From positions 81,585,347 to 81,649,346 of the forward strand of contig CM045770.1 in assembly GCA_025200525.1 (NCBI GenBank): a stretch of 64,000 nt of DNA, given 5' to 3'. Positions 22,766 to 35,739 of this stretch are shown here, one piece after another. The stretch's first letter is position 1; the number at the start of each line of letters is the position of its first letter. Below the pieces are notes generated by a model, which saw only the letters and a program-made list of their open reading frames with translations, was not told where the DNA came from and did no database searches. This stretch comes from Camellia lanceoleosa. Taxonomy: Eukaryota; Streptophyta; Magnoliopsida; Ericales; Theaceae. Made by a program: the position numbers and the translations under genes.

Positions 22766-23551
22766 CTTTCTTTGACCAAAATACCCTTCACAAATCAACT
22801 GAAAACACTCCACTTTCGACGACTCAATTCCATTTCAAAAATCCAACCATCTTCACGAGCAATAGAACAAGAGAATTAGGGTTTCACAATCATCGTCACT
22901 ATCAACATTACGGTTTCATTATCTTCTGCCAAAATCTTTTTCATTCCTTCTTCACAAATTTCTCTGACTCGTTTTCTCAGTTCATCGTCATCTCAGTTCA
23001 TCTTCATCTCATTGCATCTTCATCTTAGGGCATATCAGTTCGTAATTAGAGTTTCATCATCACTCTAGTAAGTTTTTTTCAATCTAACAAGTTTTCTCTA
23101 GAAACACAGCTAATTGCATATTATATTAGCCTTCCATTTATTAGGATTTCAATTTCGTAATAAAAAGTTACATGAATTTAAAAATTTTATTTCTCTAAGT
23201 TTTATACTTAATCGTGAAGATGTTTGTGTGATTTTGTCTGTAAATTACTCTGTCATTTGAATTTCTCTGATATTGGCTTGATCTATGTTTCTTCTTTGAA
23301 TTTTCTCTGGCATGTTTATTCCTCCATTTTCTCTGGCATGGTTAATTTCTTTGTATTTCTCTATCTAATTTTCAAATACAATGTGACGTTCAAATACAAT
23401 GTTTATTCCTCCATAACATTAAATAACTTCTTATTGTGAATAATACAAGTCTGAAACACAAGATGTAGAGTGAGAAGCTCTTCCTTCTCTCTAGAAACTT
23501 CTGGTTCTAGGGTTTATGCATTCAATACTTCATTGAACTGCGTGATCAAGG

Positions 23552-25366
23552 ATGTCTCTCATTGAATCTAGTGTTGTAACTACTGTGGCCGATATTGGAC
23601 CGGAGCTACCTATTGGATCATTAGGACAAAACGAAGTGGGTTACCTATTGAGTGGGGATAATACTCTATGTGACGTTAAGTCTGATGTTATGAGAGAGAG
23701 AGTGCTCTAATCATAACCCCTTTTGTGAATAACGATCCTCTAAGTAAACTAGGTTTGAAGGAGATTCCTCTTATGTCGGTCCAAGATATTACAGATCAGC
23801 TCGAAGATCTGAAGCATGAGCCTTCAACGGTCCATCTAACACCATCCCGTAACATTGCTGTGATGTCGTCGTTGACAGATCTCAGCCTGAAGTGGGCCGA
23901 TTTGGTTGAGGTAGGGAATAATGCTCGAGTTAAGAGGGTTCAAGATAGTTTGGTCATGGCTAGGGCTAGAGGGTTTTCTCATTCTACTGATGCTACGAAT
24001 GTGGACATAGCCTCTTCTTCGGATGGGGGGTCTAGGTATCTCCGATTCGACAAATCGTTCCTCTATTATTGGCGATTGCTTGGCAGGGGATATTCCTAAC
24101 CTAGATCCAGTGATAGAAAGAGAGCAAACCCCTCTTGAAGGACATCGTGGTGGTATGAAAGGCCGAAGGGGTGGCGCTAACCCTAGTTTCTGTGGAGGTC
24201 GAGGTAGTAGGGGCAACGTGTGGGTCAACCGTCAACAGAATGTCACGGGGGCCCGATCTTGGGCTAATGTCACTTCTACTCCAGTTCACTCTGAGGTAAA
24301 GCTTTATTTTGTCCAATCTTCATTCTCTTCTGATTCGATCTTGATTGATCTCCCAGTTTCATCTGTTTTGCCTATTTGGGAATCGTGTTTGGTTGGGTAT
24401 TTTATCGATAGAAGTTTGTCTTTCACTTTTATAAAAAATAATGCCTTCAATATGTAGAAGAACTTGGGTCTTGAGGAAGTCCGAATGAATGAAGAGGGGT
24501 TCATATTTTTTATTTTTGACCACATTGATAATTGTAAAAAGGTTATTGATGGAGGCCTTTGGTATGTTGGGGGTATACTGTTGATTCTGAAACAGTGGCA
24601 CAGAATGATGAGGCTCACCAAAGAAGCTCTTACTGAAATCCCAGTATGGGTAAAAATTTATAACGTGCCTATGGAATTTTGGAGCACTGATGGTCTTAGC
24701 AAAATAGCAAGTGCGATAGGGGTTCCTCGGTTTATGGATCAGCTCACCTCTTTTGGTACAAGGGTTTCTTTTGCTAGGGTATGTGTGGATATCAAAGCAG
24801 AATCCCCATTACCAGATAGCTTTTTTATTCAATGCGAGGGCATTAAGGTGGAAATTCGAGTGGAATATCAAGGTGTTCCTGTTAGTTGTTCTCATTGTGG
24901 GATATTTGGGCATGAAACAAAAGCCTATGTATCAGCCCAGGTCTCTCATCTTATTGAACTTCAGAAAGCCACAGAGACTAACTTAGGGGAAGATGAAAGT
25001 TGGAAAACAGTGAAGGATAAAGTGAAGAGAAAGGCTGGGGAATGCTTAACTCCTGTTGTGGCTACCCAATCTGAAGTAAATGAAAATCTAGCTGAAGTAG
25101 AGCTTAAAGTGAGTTTGCATGCTCCTGACCCTGTGAGCACCTCTTACTCAATGGTACATCAAATTGCTAGTTTGGTTAGTCCAGCAGCATTCGAAAATTC
25201 GGAGGAAGTGGAAGCAGATATGCAGGTAGTTACTCCTTTGAAACCTTCGAGCAGTAATGAGATTGAAGATTTTGGTCCACAACAAAAATACAAAGGTGTG
25301 GAAACTCCACTTCAAGGTAAAAAGGCTTCTGGCAAAACAGGCAGCCAGAAGAAAAAGAAGAGGTAA
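23552..25366 (+). pseudogene. LINE ORF1, broken, DUF4283-type with damaged zinc knuckle
   Basis: ORF1 of plant L1 elements encodes an RNA-binding, gag-like protein. The reading starts at ATG 23552, stops near 23706, and resumes in other frames at 23725-24070 and 24023-25366. The last segment has a TAG at about 24455-24457. The part from 24464 resembles the plant LINE DUF4283 region (for example EIPVWVKIYNVPMEFWS) and then has CSHCGIFGHETKAY, a CCHC zinc knuckle whose last cysteine is replaced by tyrosine. The C-terminus is lysine-rich (GSQKKKKR). ORF2 begins about 40 bases downstream. The lesions show that the copy is inactive. Confidence 0.8.
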
Positions 25367-25405
25367 ATTTGTGCTTGATTGTGAGTTATTTTTGTTTGGT
25401 TCCTC

Positions 25406-28400
25406 ATGATGACTAATTTAGCTTCTTGGAATATCAGAGGGCTTAATAACCCCTCTAAACAAAAAAAAAAAATCAAGGCTTTTGTAGAAAAATAGAATAT
25501 TAACATCTTGGGGGTTTTGGAAACCAAAATTAAAGCCAATAATGAATCTAAGTTTTTTGAAAAATGCTTTAAAAATTGGAAACTTTTGACTAACTCACAA
25601 TCTGGTGGCAAGGCTAGAATATGGGTCTGCTGGGACCCTAATTTTTGTGATATCCTTGAGCTTAAAATGACTACTCAGTTCATATTTTGTAAGGTGACTG
25701 TTTTGGATAAGGATACTATTTTCTTTGCTCTCTTTGTTTATGCTGAGAATACACATGAATTACGGGTTCCTTTTTTTGCTGAATTATCTGAATTGGCTGG
25801 CTTATACTCTCAGTCTCCTTTTATCTGCATGGGAGATTTCAATGCTACTCGTTATGTTCACGAAAAAAATTGGGGGTAATACTGACTGGTCCAATGCCAA
25901 AATGGCTTTTAACAATTCTATCCTGGCATCAGATCTTGTTGATTTGTCCTACACTAGATGTCAATTTACTTGGGCTAACAAAAGAGATGATGGTGATTTC
26001 ATTACTTCTAAGATTGATAGGGTTTTAGTCAATGAACATTGACTCAATCTCTGTCCTAATTCTACTGCCACATTTTTACCTTCGGGGGTGTCGGATCACT
26101 CTCCTGCTATTGTTATTATGGACCCTAAAATTCCGAGTGCCAAAAAGCCTTTCAAATTTTTTGATTTTTGAGCTAGTCATGAGGAGTTCATCCCTAAAGT
26201 GTCTGGGGTGTGGTGTAAGTATGTTAAGGGCTCCCCTATGTTTCGGGTTTGTCAAAAACTTCGTACGCTTAAGCCTATCTTGAAGAGCCTTAACAAAAAG
26301 GACTTCAGTGATATCTCCACTAGAGTCCTTAATGCCAAAGCTAACCTTGAGATTTCCCAAATCAAGCTGGATAGAGATCCTTTGAACCTGACTCTCCAAT
26401 CTTTGGAGAGAATTGCCTACACTAAATATGTCGATCTTAGTAATGTTGAGGAAAGTTTGGCCCAACAAAAATCCAGAGTTCAATGGTTGGGTCTTGGTGA
26501 TAGGAATTCTAAGTTCCTTTTTAGAAGCATCAAAGGTAATATCAATAGAGGTAGAATTAATAGTGTTGTATTAAATAATGGTGTTAAGATTACCAGTTGT
26601 GATGATGTTCAGGCTACCTTTGTCAATGCTTTTACTGACCTTTTTGGTAAGCCTTTCTCTGATGAGTATCATGGGTACGAGAGAATCAATTCTCTCATCA
26701 AGAATAGAGTTTCTAGTTGTCAGTTTGAGATGTTATCTAGTGAGGTTACTGATAAAGAGATTTATGATGTTTTTTGGTCTCTTAAATCCAATAAAGCTCC
26801 TGGCCCGAATGGTTACTCTATTGGCTTCTTTAAGAAATCTTGGGAGGTGGTTGGCAAGGAGGTCACTGAAGCCATTAGATCTTTCTTCAGATCTGGTGAG
26901 CTTCTTCAAGAGCTGAATAGTACTACTACAGCTCTCATTTCTAAGATCCTTAGTGCTGAGAAAGTTGGGGATTTTAGACCCATATCTTGTTGCAATACGG
27001 TGTATAAATGCATTTCCAAGATTATTGCTAACAGGATTAATGTTGTGTTACCTGATTTGGTCGACCCTGTGCAATCAGCTTTTGTTCAAGGGCGGTGTAT
27101 TTCCGATAACATCTTCCTTTCGCAGGAATTAATGAGAGGCTATCATAAGAATTCTTCCACTCCTAAATGCACCATAAAAGTGGATATTATGAAAGCTTAT
27201 GATAATGTTAGATGGGACTTTGTTCTGGATGTTCTTAGAGCTATGGGCTTTCCTCCTGTCTTTATCCATTGGATTAAAGCATGTATGACAAGCCCTTCTT
27301 TCTCCATTTGTCTCAATGGTAGTCTCTATGGGTACTTTAAAGGGGCTAGGGGTCTCCGGCAAGGGGATCCTATATCCCCCTACTTATTTGTGATTGTGAT
27401 GGAGATCCTTTGCTAGAATTCTTGTTGAGAAGTCTAACCTCCCGGATTTTAGATTTCATTGGCGGTGTGAGAAAACGAAGATCATCAATCTTTGTTTTGC
27501 CGATGATCTTATGATTTTTTGTAAAGGTGATGTCTCCACTGTTGGAGTCATTAAACAAGGTCTGGATGAATTTCAGTCCCTCTTAAGGCTCTCTCCTAGT
27601 CCCAATAAAAGCCACATATTTTTCTCTGGGTGTAACAGTCAGCTTAGGGAGAATATCATCAACATTGTTAATTTTGTTGAGGGTGTCTTCCCCGTTAGAT
27701 ACTTGGGCGTCCCTTTTATCACAACTAAGCTGAAGGCCTCAGATTGTCACCAATTGGTGGAGAGGATCACCAAGAAAATTAAGAACTGGACTAGTAAATG
27801 TCTTTCCTATGCTGGTAGAAGTCAATTGATTCAATCTATTCTCTTCTCTATGCAAGTGTACTGGACTTCCTTGTTCATTCTTCCTAAGAAGATTATTAAG
27901 GAGATTGAGAGCCTCTTAAGATCTTTCTTTTGGTCTGGCAATGTGCTTAGTAAGTTTGGGGCTAAAGTGTCTTGGGATCAGGTTTGTGCTCCTAAGAATG
28001 GAGGAGGTTTGGGATTTAAATCTCTAGATGTTTGGAACAAAGCTGCTGTGGCTAAGCATGTTTGGTTTTTATTCTTGGGTGGTGTGCAATCTATGTGGTG
28101 TCATTGGGTCCATTCCTATCTTCTTAAAGGTAGGAGCTTTTGGAGAGTGATAGTTCCTAGCAACCCTTCCTGGGTTTGGAGGAAAATCTTGTCGCTTAGG
28201 CCGCTTATTTTCCTCTTTATTAAACACATCATTGGGGATGGGGGCAATGTTTTTCTGTGGCATGACAATTGGCATCCATTAGGTTCTTTGTATGACAGGT
28301 TTAGGGCTAGGATTATCCATACCCTTCCTGATAATTCTAAGGTCAATGTTATTGTTGAAAATAATTCCTGGAAATGGCCTCGTGCTGCTTCTCGGGTATT

Positions 28401-28841
28401 AAAGGAGTTAATTGACTCCACTCCCCCTTCTCTGGTTCCTAGCCATGCCACCGAAATTGTTTGGCTCCTCGCATCGATGGCAAGTTCTCTATTAATTCCA
28501 CTTGGAATTCCTGGAGAAAGTCTTTTGCCAAGGTCTCTTGGGCAGGTCTACTTTGGGGTAATCATAGCATCCCGAAAGCCAGTTTTGTGACTTGGATGGC
28601 TATTCATGGTCGTTTTTACACTAAGGACAGGTTATCTCGTTTTGGTTCTACGCATACTGGTAATTGTGGTTTCTGTCATAACCATTATGAGGATCACAAC
28701 CATCTTTTTTTCCACTATCTTTTTTCAGATAATGTTTGGAAGGAGCTTCAGTCTAGGATTACTGTATCCTGGCCCTGTCTTGAATGGCCTGAATTGGTCA
28801 ATCATATTTCTAACTTGAAAAATCATTCAACTGACAGCTAG
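25406..28841 (+). pseudogene. LINE ORF2, broken: endonuclease, reverse transcriptase, zf-RVT
   Basis: The reading begins MMTNLASWNIRGLNNPSK, the start of an apurinic-type endonuclease, with later landmarks CMGDFNA and SDHSPA. The reverse transcriptase has GDFRPISCCNTVYKCISKI, KVDIMKAYDNVRW, GLRQGDPISPYLF and the catalytic FADD box near 27500. The tail has a zf-RVT domain (PKASFVTWMAIHGR, then CGFCHNHYEDHNHLFF). Breaks are a TAG near 25493, a frame change near 25876, TGA at 26040 and 26169, a TAG and frame change near 27414, and a frame change near 28460. It cannot make a working protein as it stands. Codon frame follows one strand throughout, so a single ORF has decayed. Confidence 0.88.
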
Positions 28842-30062
28842 TTTCTTAACAAGTGGAGGCTACCTACTTCTATCTTGAAAGAGAGATATAGTGATGGTAA
28901 CAGAAGAACTTTGAGTGATATAAGATTAGATAACGTGGGTTGAGTGGCTTGTGAGCACAAACTGTGGGTTATATAACTGTTTGCTAATTTTGCAGTGCTT
29001 ACAAGCTAGATTGAGTGCTACTATTTACCATAAATTGAGGGTTGAATTTTGGTAGCCAAATACACCTTCCATTCCACTGTCCACAGAGTGTTTTCTAATG
29101 GTGACAAATATATATATTGCTGTTACTCTTTTTTGCAGATGTTTGACGAGGCTGAAGTTGTATAATGGGACCTTCTCTTGTGGGTTGAATGTTGAGAGAC
29201 TATATATTGAGTGTTATTCGTTATCTGCCAAGTGGTGTGAGGCTATATATTGTGGGTTGAGTGTTGTGAGCCCCTACATTATATGCATTATACCATTTGT
29301 CCTTTACATATTCAAGTTTCTATTTGGCTGTCTCTCATTATCTATATGGTTGGACAGGTTTTATTAAATCTCCAAACTTTAAGATTTGGGTTGTGGCTGT
29401 TAAAGATGATGGCAGGTTTACGGCTATTTTGTTGTTGGTGTTACGTCTGTATAGCTGTTTTGGGTTTCACTAACCTTCCTAGCTTGAAGATGAAAGAAGC
29501 ACTTGTAAAGAATGCTAGTTATAAGATGTGCTTACATAAAAGCTGCTGGGGTGTGTACATTTGCGCTGCTGTTGGCAAGTGTTATAGCAAAGTGAAGGCC
29601 ATGTTTTCGTCTTTTGTGACGAAGAAAGTTGTTTTTGTTGTTTTGTATATTTATATTTTCCGACTTTGTATCAAATTCTCTAATCTCTTTTTGAGCCTAC
29701 CCTTGCAGGATGTGCAAGGGATGTTATTTCATTTAGGTGTCTTTGCTGATAAGTATGTTCATGGCCCACATATTTTGTCTATGGGGCCCATAAACATTCT
29801 CCTTGCATCAGCTAATTCTCTTTTGTTTAGGGTGTTGTTTGTTACTTCTGTACATATTTCTATTAGGTTTTGGTTGAAGTTTTTGATGTTCTAGCAGGTT
29901 GTTTGTTTTGGTCCTTGTGGGCCCTCATCCTTTTTGGGACGGGTCTGCATTGTTACTGTCCAATTTTTATTGGTTATTGTATAGTTCTGTTAGGGCTTGG
30001 AGCATGCCCCTTGTATTTTGTGTAAGTTTTTTGTTTTTATTTTATGACTTATTCACCCAAAA
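28842..30062 (+). other. LINE 3' untranslated region
   Basis: GT- and TTTG-rich non-coding sequence after the zf-RVT domain, ending in T-rich sequence before the right copy of the 15-base duplication. Open frames here have no domains and no pairing with ORF2. Confidence 0.6.
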
Positions 30063-30200
30063 ATTTTCAAATACAATTCACTCAAATTTCTCTGCTCTAT
30101 TAATTTATCTGGCTTGGAATGTTTAATTTTCTCTGGCATATATCATTTTCATTTTCTATGCTTGCTAAATTTATGTTTCTTTCTTGAACTTTCTCTGGCT

Positions 30201-30950
30201 ATATTTTATATCTATATGTAATATTACTCTCTTGTCTGTGTCTAAGTTTCTTTGGCATTTATAATTTCTCTGGCCACATCACTTTTCTCTATTGTGTGTC
30301 TCTGTCATGTTTAAATTTCTCTGGTTGTGTATGCAAATTTCTCTGGCATTTTAATATTATGGAATGGAAATTTTTTCTAGAATGTGTTTGAATTTTCTCT
30401 AACTATATTTTGCATCTATATGTAATATTATTCTCTTGTCTGTGTCTAAATTTCTTTGAAATTTATAATTTTCTCTAGTCACATTACTTTTCTCCCTTGT
30501 ATGTCTCTGTTATGTTTAAATTTATTTGGTTGTGCATGTAAATTTCTCTAGCATATTAATATTATGGATTGAAAATTTTCTCTGAAATGTGTTTGAATTT
30601 TCTCTAGCAATATTTTACATCTATATGTAATATTACTCTCTTGTCTGTGTTTAAATTTTTTTGGCATTTATAATTTTCTTTAGCCACATCACTTTTCTCC
30701 ATTGTGTGTCTCTGTCATGTTTAAATTTCTCTAGCTATGTATGTAAATTTCTCTTGCATTTTAATATTATGGAATAGAAATTTTCTTTGGAATGTGTAAT
30801 TTTCTCTAGAATGTGTTTGAATTTTCTTTGGCATTTTCATTTTCTGTGGTTGCTAGATATATGTTTCTTTCTTGAATTTTTCCTGGCTATATTTTACATC
30901 TATATGTAATTTTTATCAAATTTTTAAATTTTTTCTGTCATGTTTATGTT
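30201..30950. repeat. Tandem array of about 205-bp units inside the MULE
   Basis: Units begin at 30201, 30405 and 30610, with a partial fourth at 30889. Each starts ATATTTTACATCTATATGTA-like, then ACTCTCTTGTCTGTG, then several TTTCTCTGG-type motifs spaced 20-40 bases apart. The third unit is longer by about 75 bases, and that extra part resembles the sequence just before unit one. Confidence 0.85.
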
Positions 30951-31407
30951 GCTTTGTTTATTTTCTCTAGGAATGGAAATTATCTATGGCAACATGTATT
31001 CTACACAAAACACTTAGTATTCTATTGTAGGAATGGCAACGGAGCGGGGTGGGCCAGGGATCGCCCTCTTCGTCTCCGATCCCCAAAGCTACAAAACTAT
31101 CCATCCTCATCTCCGATCCCCGGTGGAAAACCCATCACCCCCCCACCCCCGCCCCCTAATGAGGATCGGGTTTCCCCAACCCTGGAAAATCCCCGCTCAC
31201 CAATAACATCATCAATAACAACATCATTTTCATCAATAACAACATAATCAACGACAACCAAAAAAAAAAGAAAAAAAGAAATGGAGACAGATAGAGACAC
31301 ATAAATGTAACACACAGACATACATGTATACATACATATAGTAACACATAGACATACATGTAACACACAAATCTGAGATGTGAGATGTAAGAACAAGGAA
31401 GTCGACG

Positions 31408-31689
31408 ATGGCGGGATCTGCTCAGATCTACCCAGATTTGCCATGGCGGAAACCAAAGCCGGAATATGAAGGCTCGGCGGTGGCGCGGAGGAGGAGAAGG
31501 CGAGGGTATGTGTATTGCTGCGGAGGAGGAGATGAGGCCGTCGCCACTGCGGAGAGAAGAGTAAGTGAGAGAGAGTTGTCGCCGACTGCAGAGAGCAAAG
31601 TGAGTGAGAGAGAGTTGCCTGCAAAGAGAAGAAAGAGTAGAGAGAGAGAGGAGCGGTTGTTCCTATTTTTGTGTGACAGTGTAATGTGA
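31408..31689 (+). other. 93-codon open frame inside the hAT-type element, function unknown
   Basis: The frame starts MAGSAQIYPDLPWRKPKPEY, is arginine- and glutamate-rich, and contains two copies of a repeat with SERELSPTAE/SERELPAKR. I recognise no domain. It may be a captured gene fragment or chance coding in GC-rich sequence; the internal repeat argues for low complexity. Confidence 0.25.
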
Positions 31690-31708
31690 GTCAACCAAAC
31701 CCTAAACT

Positions 31709-31711
<3 letters not shown>

Positions 31712-31766
<55 letters not shown>

Positions 31767-31767
31767 T
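31712..31767. repeat. (AC)n(AT)n microsatellite
   Basis: A run of AC dinucleotides passes directly into AT dinucleotides, within the hAT-type element. Confidence 0.95.
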
Positions 31768-32648
31768 AGGGGCTAAACGGAGCGGGGGGCAGGGCTGGGT
31801 CGGGTAGGGCCGGGGCTGGAATATGTATCACCGTCCCCGACTCGAATATCACTGGGGATTTATTTTTGAATACCTTCCCCGGCCCGTCGGGAGTATTTTT
31901 CGAAAAAAAATCGTTAAATTCGGGGTCGGGAGGTCGGATTCCCATCGGGCCAGGTTCAAATTGCCATCCCTATTCTATTTTCTATGTCTAAGTTTCTCTG
32001 GAATTTATAATTTTCTCTGGCCACATTACTTTTATCCCTTGTTGATTTCTTTGGCATGTTTATGTTGTTTTTTTAATTTTCTCTAGGAATGGAAATTTTC
32101 TGTGGCTAGATGTATTCCACAGGAAAACAATTAGTACTTTTACATTTAATTTTCAGTGTATAATTTTCTATGAAATTTATAATTTTCTCTAGCCACCTTA
32201 GTTTTCTCCCTTATGTGTAATTTTCTCTGACATGTTCAATTTCCTGTAGCATATTTAATTTTCTTTGGGATTTAATATTGACATCTTTATGTTTTCATTG
32301 TCTAGAAGTGGTGAAACGCAAAAGCAACAAAACATTAGAAACACCATAAAAGAAACAGAAACTATCTGAGTCTTCTTATGATCTTAGATCAAAAAGCAGC
32401 AAAACAGCACAAACTCCGCAACCAAAAAACACAAGTCCAAGGTGATGAAGCAACAAGTGTCAAGATGAATACCACAACTTCAAAAGACTCAAGCTCAAGG
32501 GGGAAAAAAACCTGTTAAACTCCAAATAAGGAGAGCTCATTACAGCATCCAATACTGATCCAACCTCTCATCTATTGTCTCATTTTTTCAAACTTTTAAA
32601 TTCAATTCAAACCAACTTGAAAGACTTCAAGATACTTCATTCTGGTAT

Positions 32649-35507
32649 TTGATCCAAGCTCTAACCACTGAAAGGATGGATCTAAGGAAGTCTAGGAAAT
32701 TTGATGATGATGTAGTTGCAATAATCCGACATTACAATGAAAAAATGAAAACATTCACAGTTGGTAAAAAAAACTTGACCTTTACAACCAATGACATGAC
32801 CTTGATTTTTGGTTTGCTAGGTGGTAAAGAAACCATGTCATTAAAAAACTTAAAAAAGCCAAAGACTGCATTCATAAGGTGAAGATTCCCAAAAGACACA
32901 AGGCTCACTAGTCTTGTTCTTACGAATGCCTTGGTCAAAGCAATGAAAGGCAAGCAACCAACTAACTTAAAAAATGTAGCAATCATTGTTACTTTGTACT
33001 TGTGTCTCACCCTATTTTTTTGTAACAAGTGGGAATTCAATATGGTGGATTTTTATCAAGTATGTGAAACCTCTTGAATCAATGAAGCAGTATGATTGGC
33101 CAAAAGCAATCACAGGAACATTGATCGATTTTATAACAGCATTGCACAAAACTCCAAAAAAAGTTACGGAGTGTGTCATTGCATTGCTGGTAAATAGAAT
33201 TTCCATTCAAATTTGCAGTTATAATACTTACAAATTTGTGTGTTTAGAAAAATTTAATTACTTCAATTTCCATCACAGTATTGGCTATGTGAACATGCGA
33301 ATATCATTGACTAGGAAGACAATAACACAACTAACTTCCCAAGATGTACCAAGTAGAACTTGCAAAGCTTGACCAAACAGTTGCAGAAGACACAAATCCA
33401 CTCTCTTGTACCTCGACTTGTTAGATTTCTATAGCCACTGTATTCTCTGTGAAATTCCAAAATTTCTTTGACCATTGGTTTATTTTCCTCCTTGTGCTTT
33501 GATCAATTGAGATCAATTTTCTCTACGATGCGATATCTCATATGGAATAACTTATGTGCCTTGACTGATTGACATCAATTTTCTTTGAAGTTTCAATTTA
33601 TGTGGCTTCTTTGATTGCCACTGGTTTATTTCTGTCGTTTTAATGAATTTTCTCTGGAATCCAAATTTCTCTGATCATAATTGTAACACATTAACTTATA
33701 TGCCTTGATAGATTTTATTTGATATCTAAATTATGTTGTTTGTTTCATATTTTTCTCTGGCTCATAAAATTATTTAAAGTCTATGGCAATTGGAAAATAT
33801 TGAATCAAATAAATTTACATATTCAAATATGATATGTTATTTTAGAGGAATTTAGCTTTTATTGATATTTTCACTGTCTATAGTCAAAAAAGATCCTACA
33901 TTAATGATAAAGAATTTAAAAGCAAAAGAAAGAAAAGAAAAGCAACAAGATCCAGAATTTCAATATCCCAAAGTTGCGAAGGTGACTAGAGGTTCAAAGG
34001 AAGTTGCAAAGCAAACAAAACAAATCACCAAAAACAAAGAAGTACTTGATGTTGATGAGTACGTCCTGCCTCAACCAACAAGCATAAGAAAATCTTGGAT
34101 TTTTTCACAAACTCTACCGATTTCAAAATTGGTAAAAAAAACATGTAAAAGACATCTTGCAGTATATATCAAATGTGTCTAGACTTGAGTAAGTACAACA
34201 AATAAAATATAAGATAACAAATAACAATTTATTAACTTATATTGCATTAACAACTATTAAATCCCTTCTTTGTCATCTTGTAGGGCTTTAATCTGAACAA
34301 GTGAGTTGAATCTCATTACCTTTGAAGATATTGAAAAATAAATTTCCAACAATGTAAGTCTTTATCAAAATTTCTCTACAATGTTCTACCAGCCTTTATA
34401 AACTAATGTTACAATTATAAATGATATTTTTTAGGTCATTGATGGTTATGGAGAGATCCTATTTGCTGACCAAAGGAGAAAAGAATAACAACCAACTTCA
34501 TTTTTTTCCACATGCATGAGCTTGGTATGTTACTACTCTTTTATTTGATTTTCTCTGAAATTTAATTACTATTTTCTTTTGTTAAAATACTTCTTGAAGC
34601 CAGTTGTGTCACTAGTCTAATTTTCTCTAGCTAGTTGTGTGCATTTAAAATTTCTCTGTGTGTATATTTCTTAAATTCCTGTGATTTTAACTTTATCATA
34701 ACCATTTTTTTATTTTCTCTGACCACAAAACTTTATCAAGATGACAGAAAATCAAACTTTCCGAGTCTCATTATTTAACAAGCATCTTGAAACAGTATGG
34801 AGGAACTACAGGTTCCTCCATTTCCCAATAAGTACGGGCGCCAATGAGAAGTCAACAGATGGAAATCACTAGACCTTGCTAGTCTTGGACAAACAAGACA
34901 GTTTATGGAGGTACTACAACTCACTAAAGTCAAGGAAGGATAATGCACAAGACAAATATATCAAAGATGCAAAACAATTGGTAACGAGTGCAAATTTCTC
35001 TGATCCATAATAATGTTTATGTGATGATAATTTTATAGAATCCCATTAATTTGTGTGTAAATTTCTCTGTCATTTAAAAATTATTTTTTTGCAACAAGAT
35101 TATGTGGAGAATTTTTTAAAAGCTTGCCTTGAAAGAAAGGCACAATCACAACCCTCTTTCGAATTGATAGACTCATAAAACACAAATTATGACTCTGAAT
35201 TTATTAACAATGCTCCACAACAAGACAGTGATTCTTAAGTTTCATACAACATCTATAAATAAAATAATCTAATTTGAATGTTTCTTAAAACTAACTATAC
35301 CTCTAATTTGTATACAGTGTGGATTGTGGTCTCTTTGTATGCTACATAATGAGACAATATAGCAACCATAAACCTATCAGCTCGAAATTGTCGACACAAG
35401 ATGTAAGGTTGATGAGGGCAGAAAGCATACAAAGATTTGTGACCGAAGTTGGTCGGTCATGGACAAAACCAATTCAAATACCACTAGAAGAAAAACCAAA
35501 AGTATAA
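32649..35507 (+). pseudogene. Ulp1-like C48 cysteine protease gene of the MULE, decayed
   Basis: Ulp1-type proteases cleave SUMO; Kaonashi-type MULEs carry relatives of unknown role. The N-terminal part (32649-33189) has KKNLTFTTNDMTLIFGLLGG and, in a shifted frame, ESMKQYDWPKAI. An intron 33190-33278 (GTAAAT...ACAG) joins CVIALL to YWLCEHANII. A charged linker lies at 33880-34180 and VIDGYGEILFADQ follows at about 34440. The catalytic His is in SFxxDGNH-like sequence near 34868, followed by TAG where the family has tryptophan, then VLDKQDSLWRYYNSLKSRKD. The catalytic cysteine lies in DCGLFVCYIMRQYS at 35320-35360. Nonsense codons and frame changes make it a pseudogene. Introns are full of TTTCTCTG motifs in sense orientation. 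Exon borders not stated are uncertain. Confidence 0.75.
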
Positions 35508-35739
35508 TAGTGACAACACACTAGTTAAAGGAAGACAGTGTACACGTAATTAGGAATAACCCTTTAATTTGTTTTTTCATACATTGAAGGAATGATGATA
35601 TTTGACATATATGTATATATCTTTTTTTGACTAATGTAAATTTTATAGCTATCAATGGTTAAATATATATATATATTTTTTATAATGCGTGCTAAGTGGT
35701 GATTGTCAACATAATCCACACAGAAAAATTTGTCTGCAG

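Larger units (their letters stand above)
23383..30062 (+). mobile_element. L1-type LINE, nearly full length, inserted in the MULE
   Basis: The 15-base ATTTTCAAATACAAT occurs at 23368-23382 and 30063-30077, a plausible target duplication. The element has a 5' leader, ORF1, ORF2 with endonuclease, reverse transcriptase and zinc-binding tail, and a 3' region of about 1.2 kb ending in T-rich sequence. The TTTCTCTG motif that fills the MULE stops at these borders; only one chance copy (near 27624) lies inside. The left border could lie up to about 40 bases further in, because MULE-like sequence appears to continue to about 23415. Confidence 0.75.
31028..31972. mobile_element. hAT-type non-autonomous element, about 945 bp, inserted in the MULE
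   Basis: Termini TAGGAATGGCAAC and, in complement, TAGGGATGGCAAT match at 11 of 13 bases. Flanking octamers TTCTATTG and TTCTATTT differ by one base. Both ends are GC-rich (GGAGCGGGGTGGGCC type), unlike the AT-rich host element. The MULE's TTTCTCTG repeats resume immediately after it. It contains a small open frame and a dinucleotide repeat. Confidence 0.75.

Noticed and set aside
29098..30126. Hydrophobic open frames downstream of LINE ORF2
   Set aside because: T-rich LINE 3' untranslated sequence read as Phe/Leu/Val; no domain or homologous continuation of ORF2.
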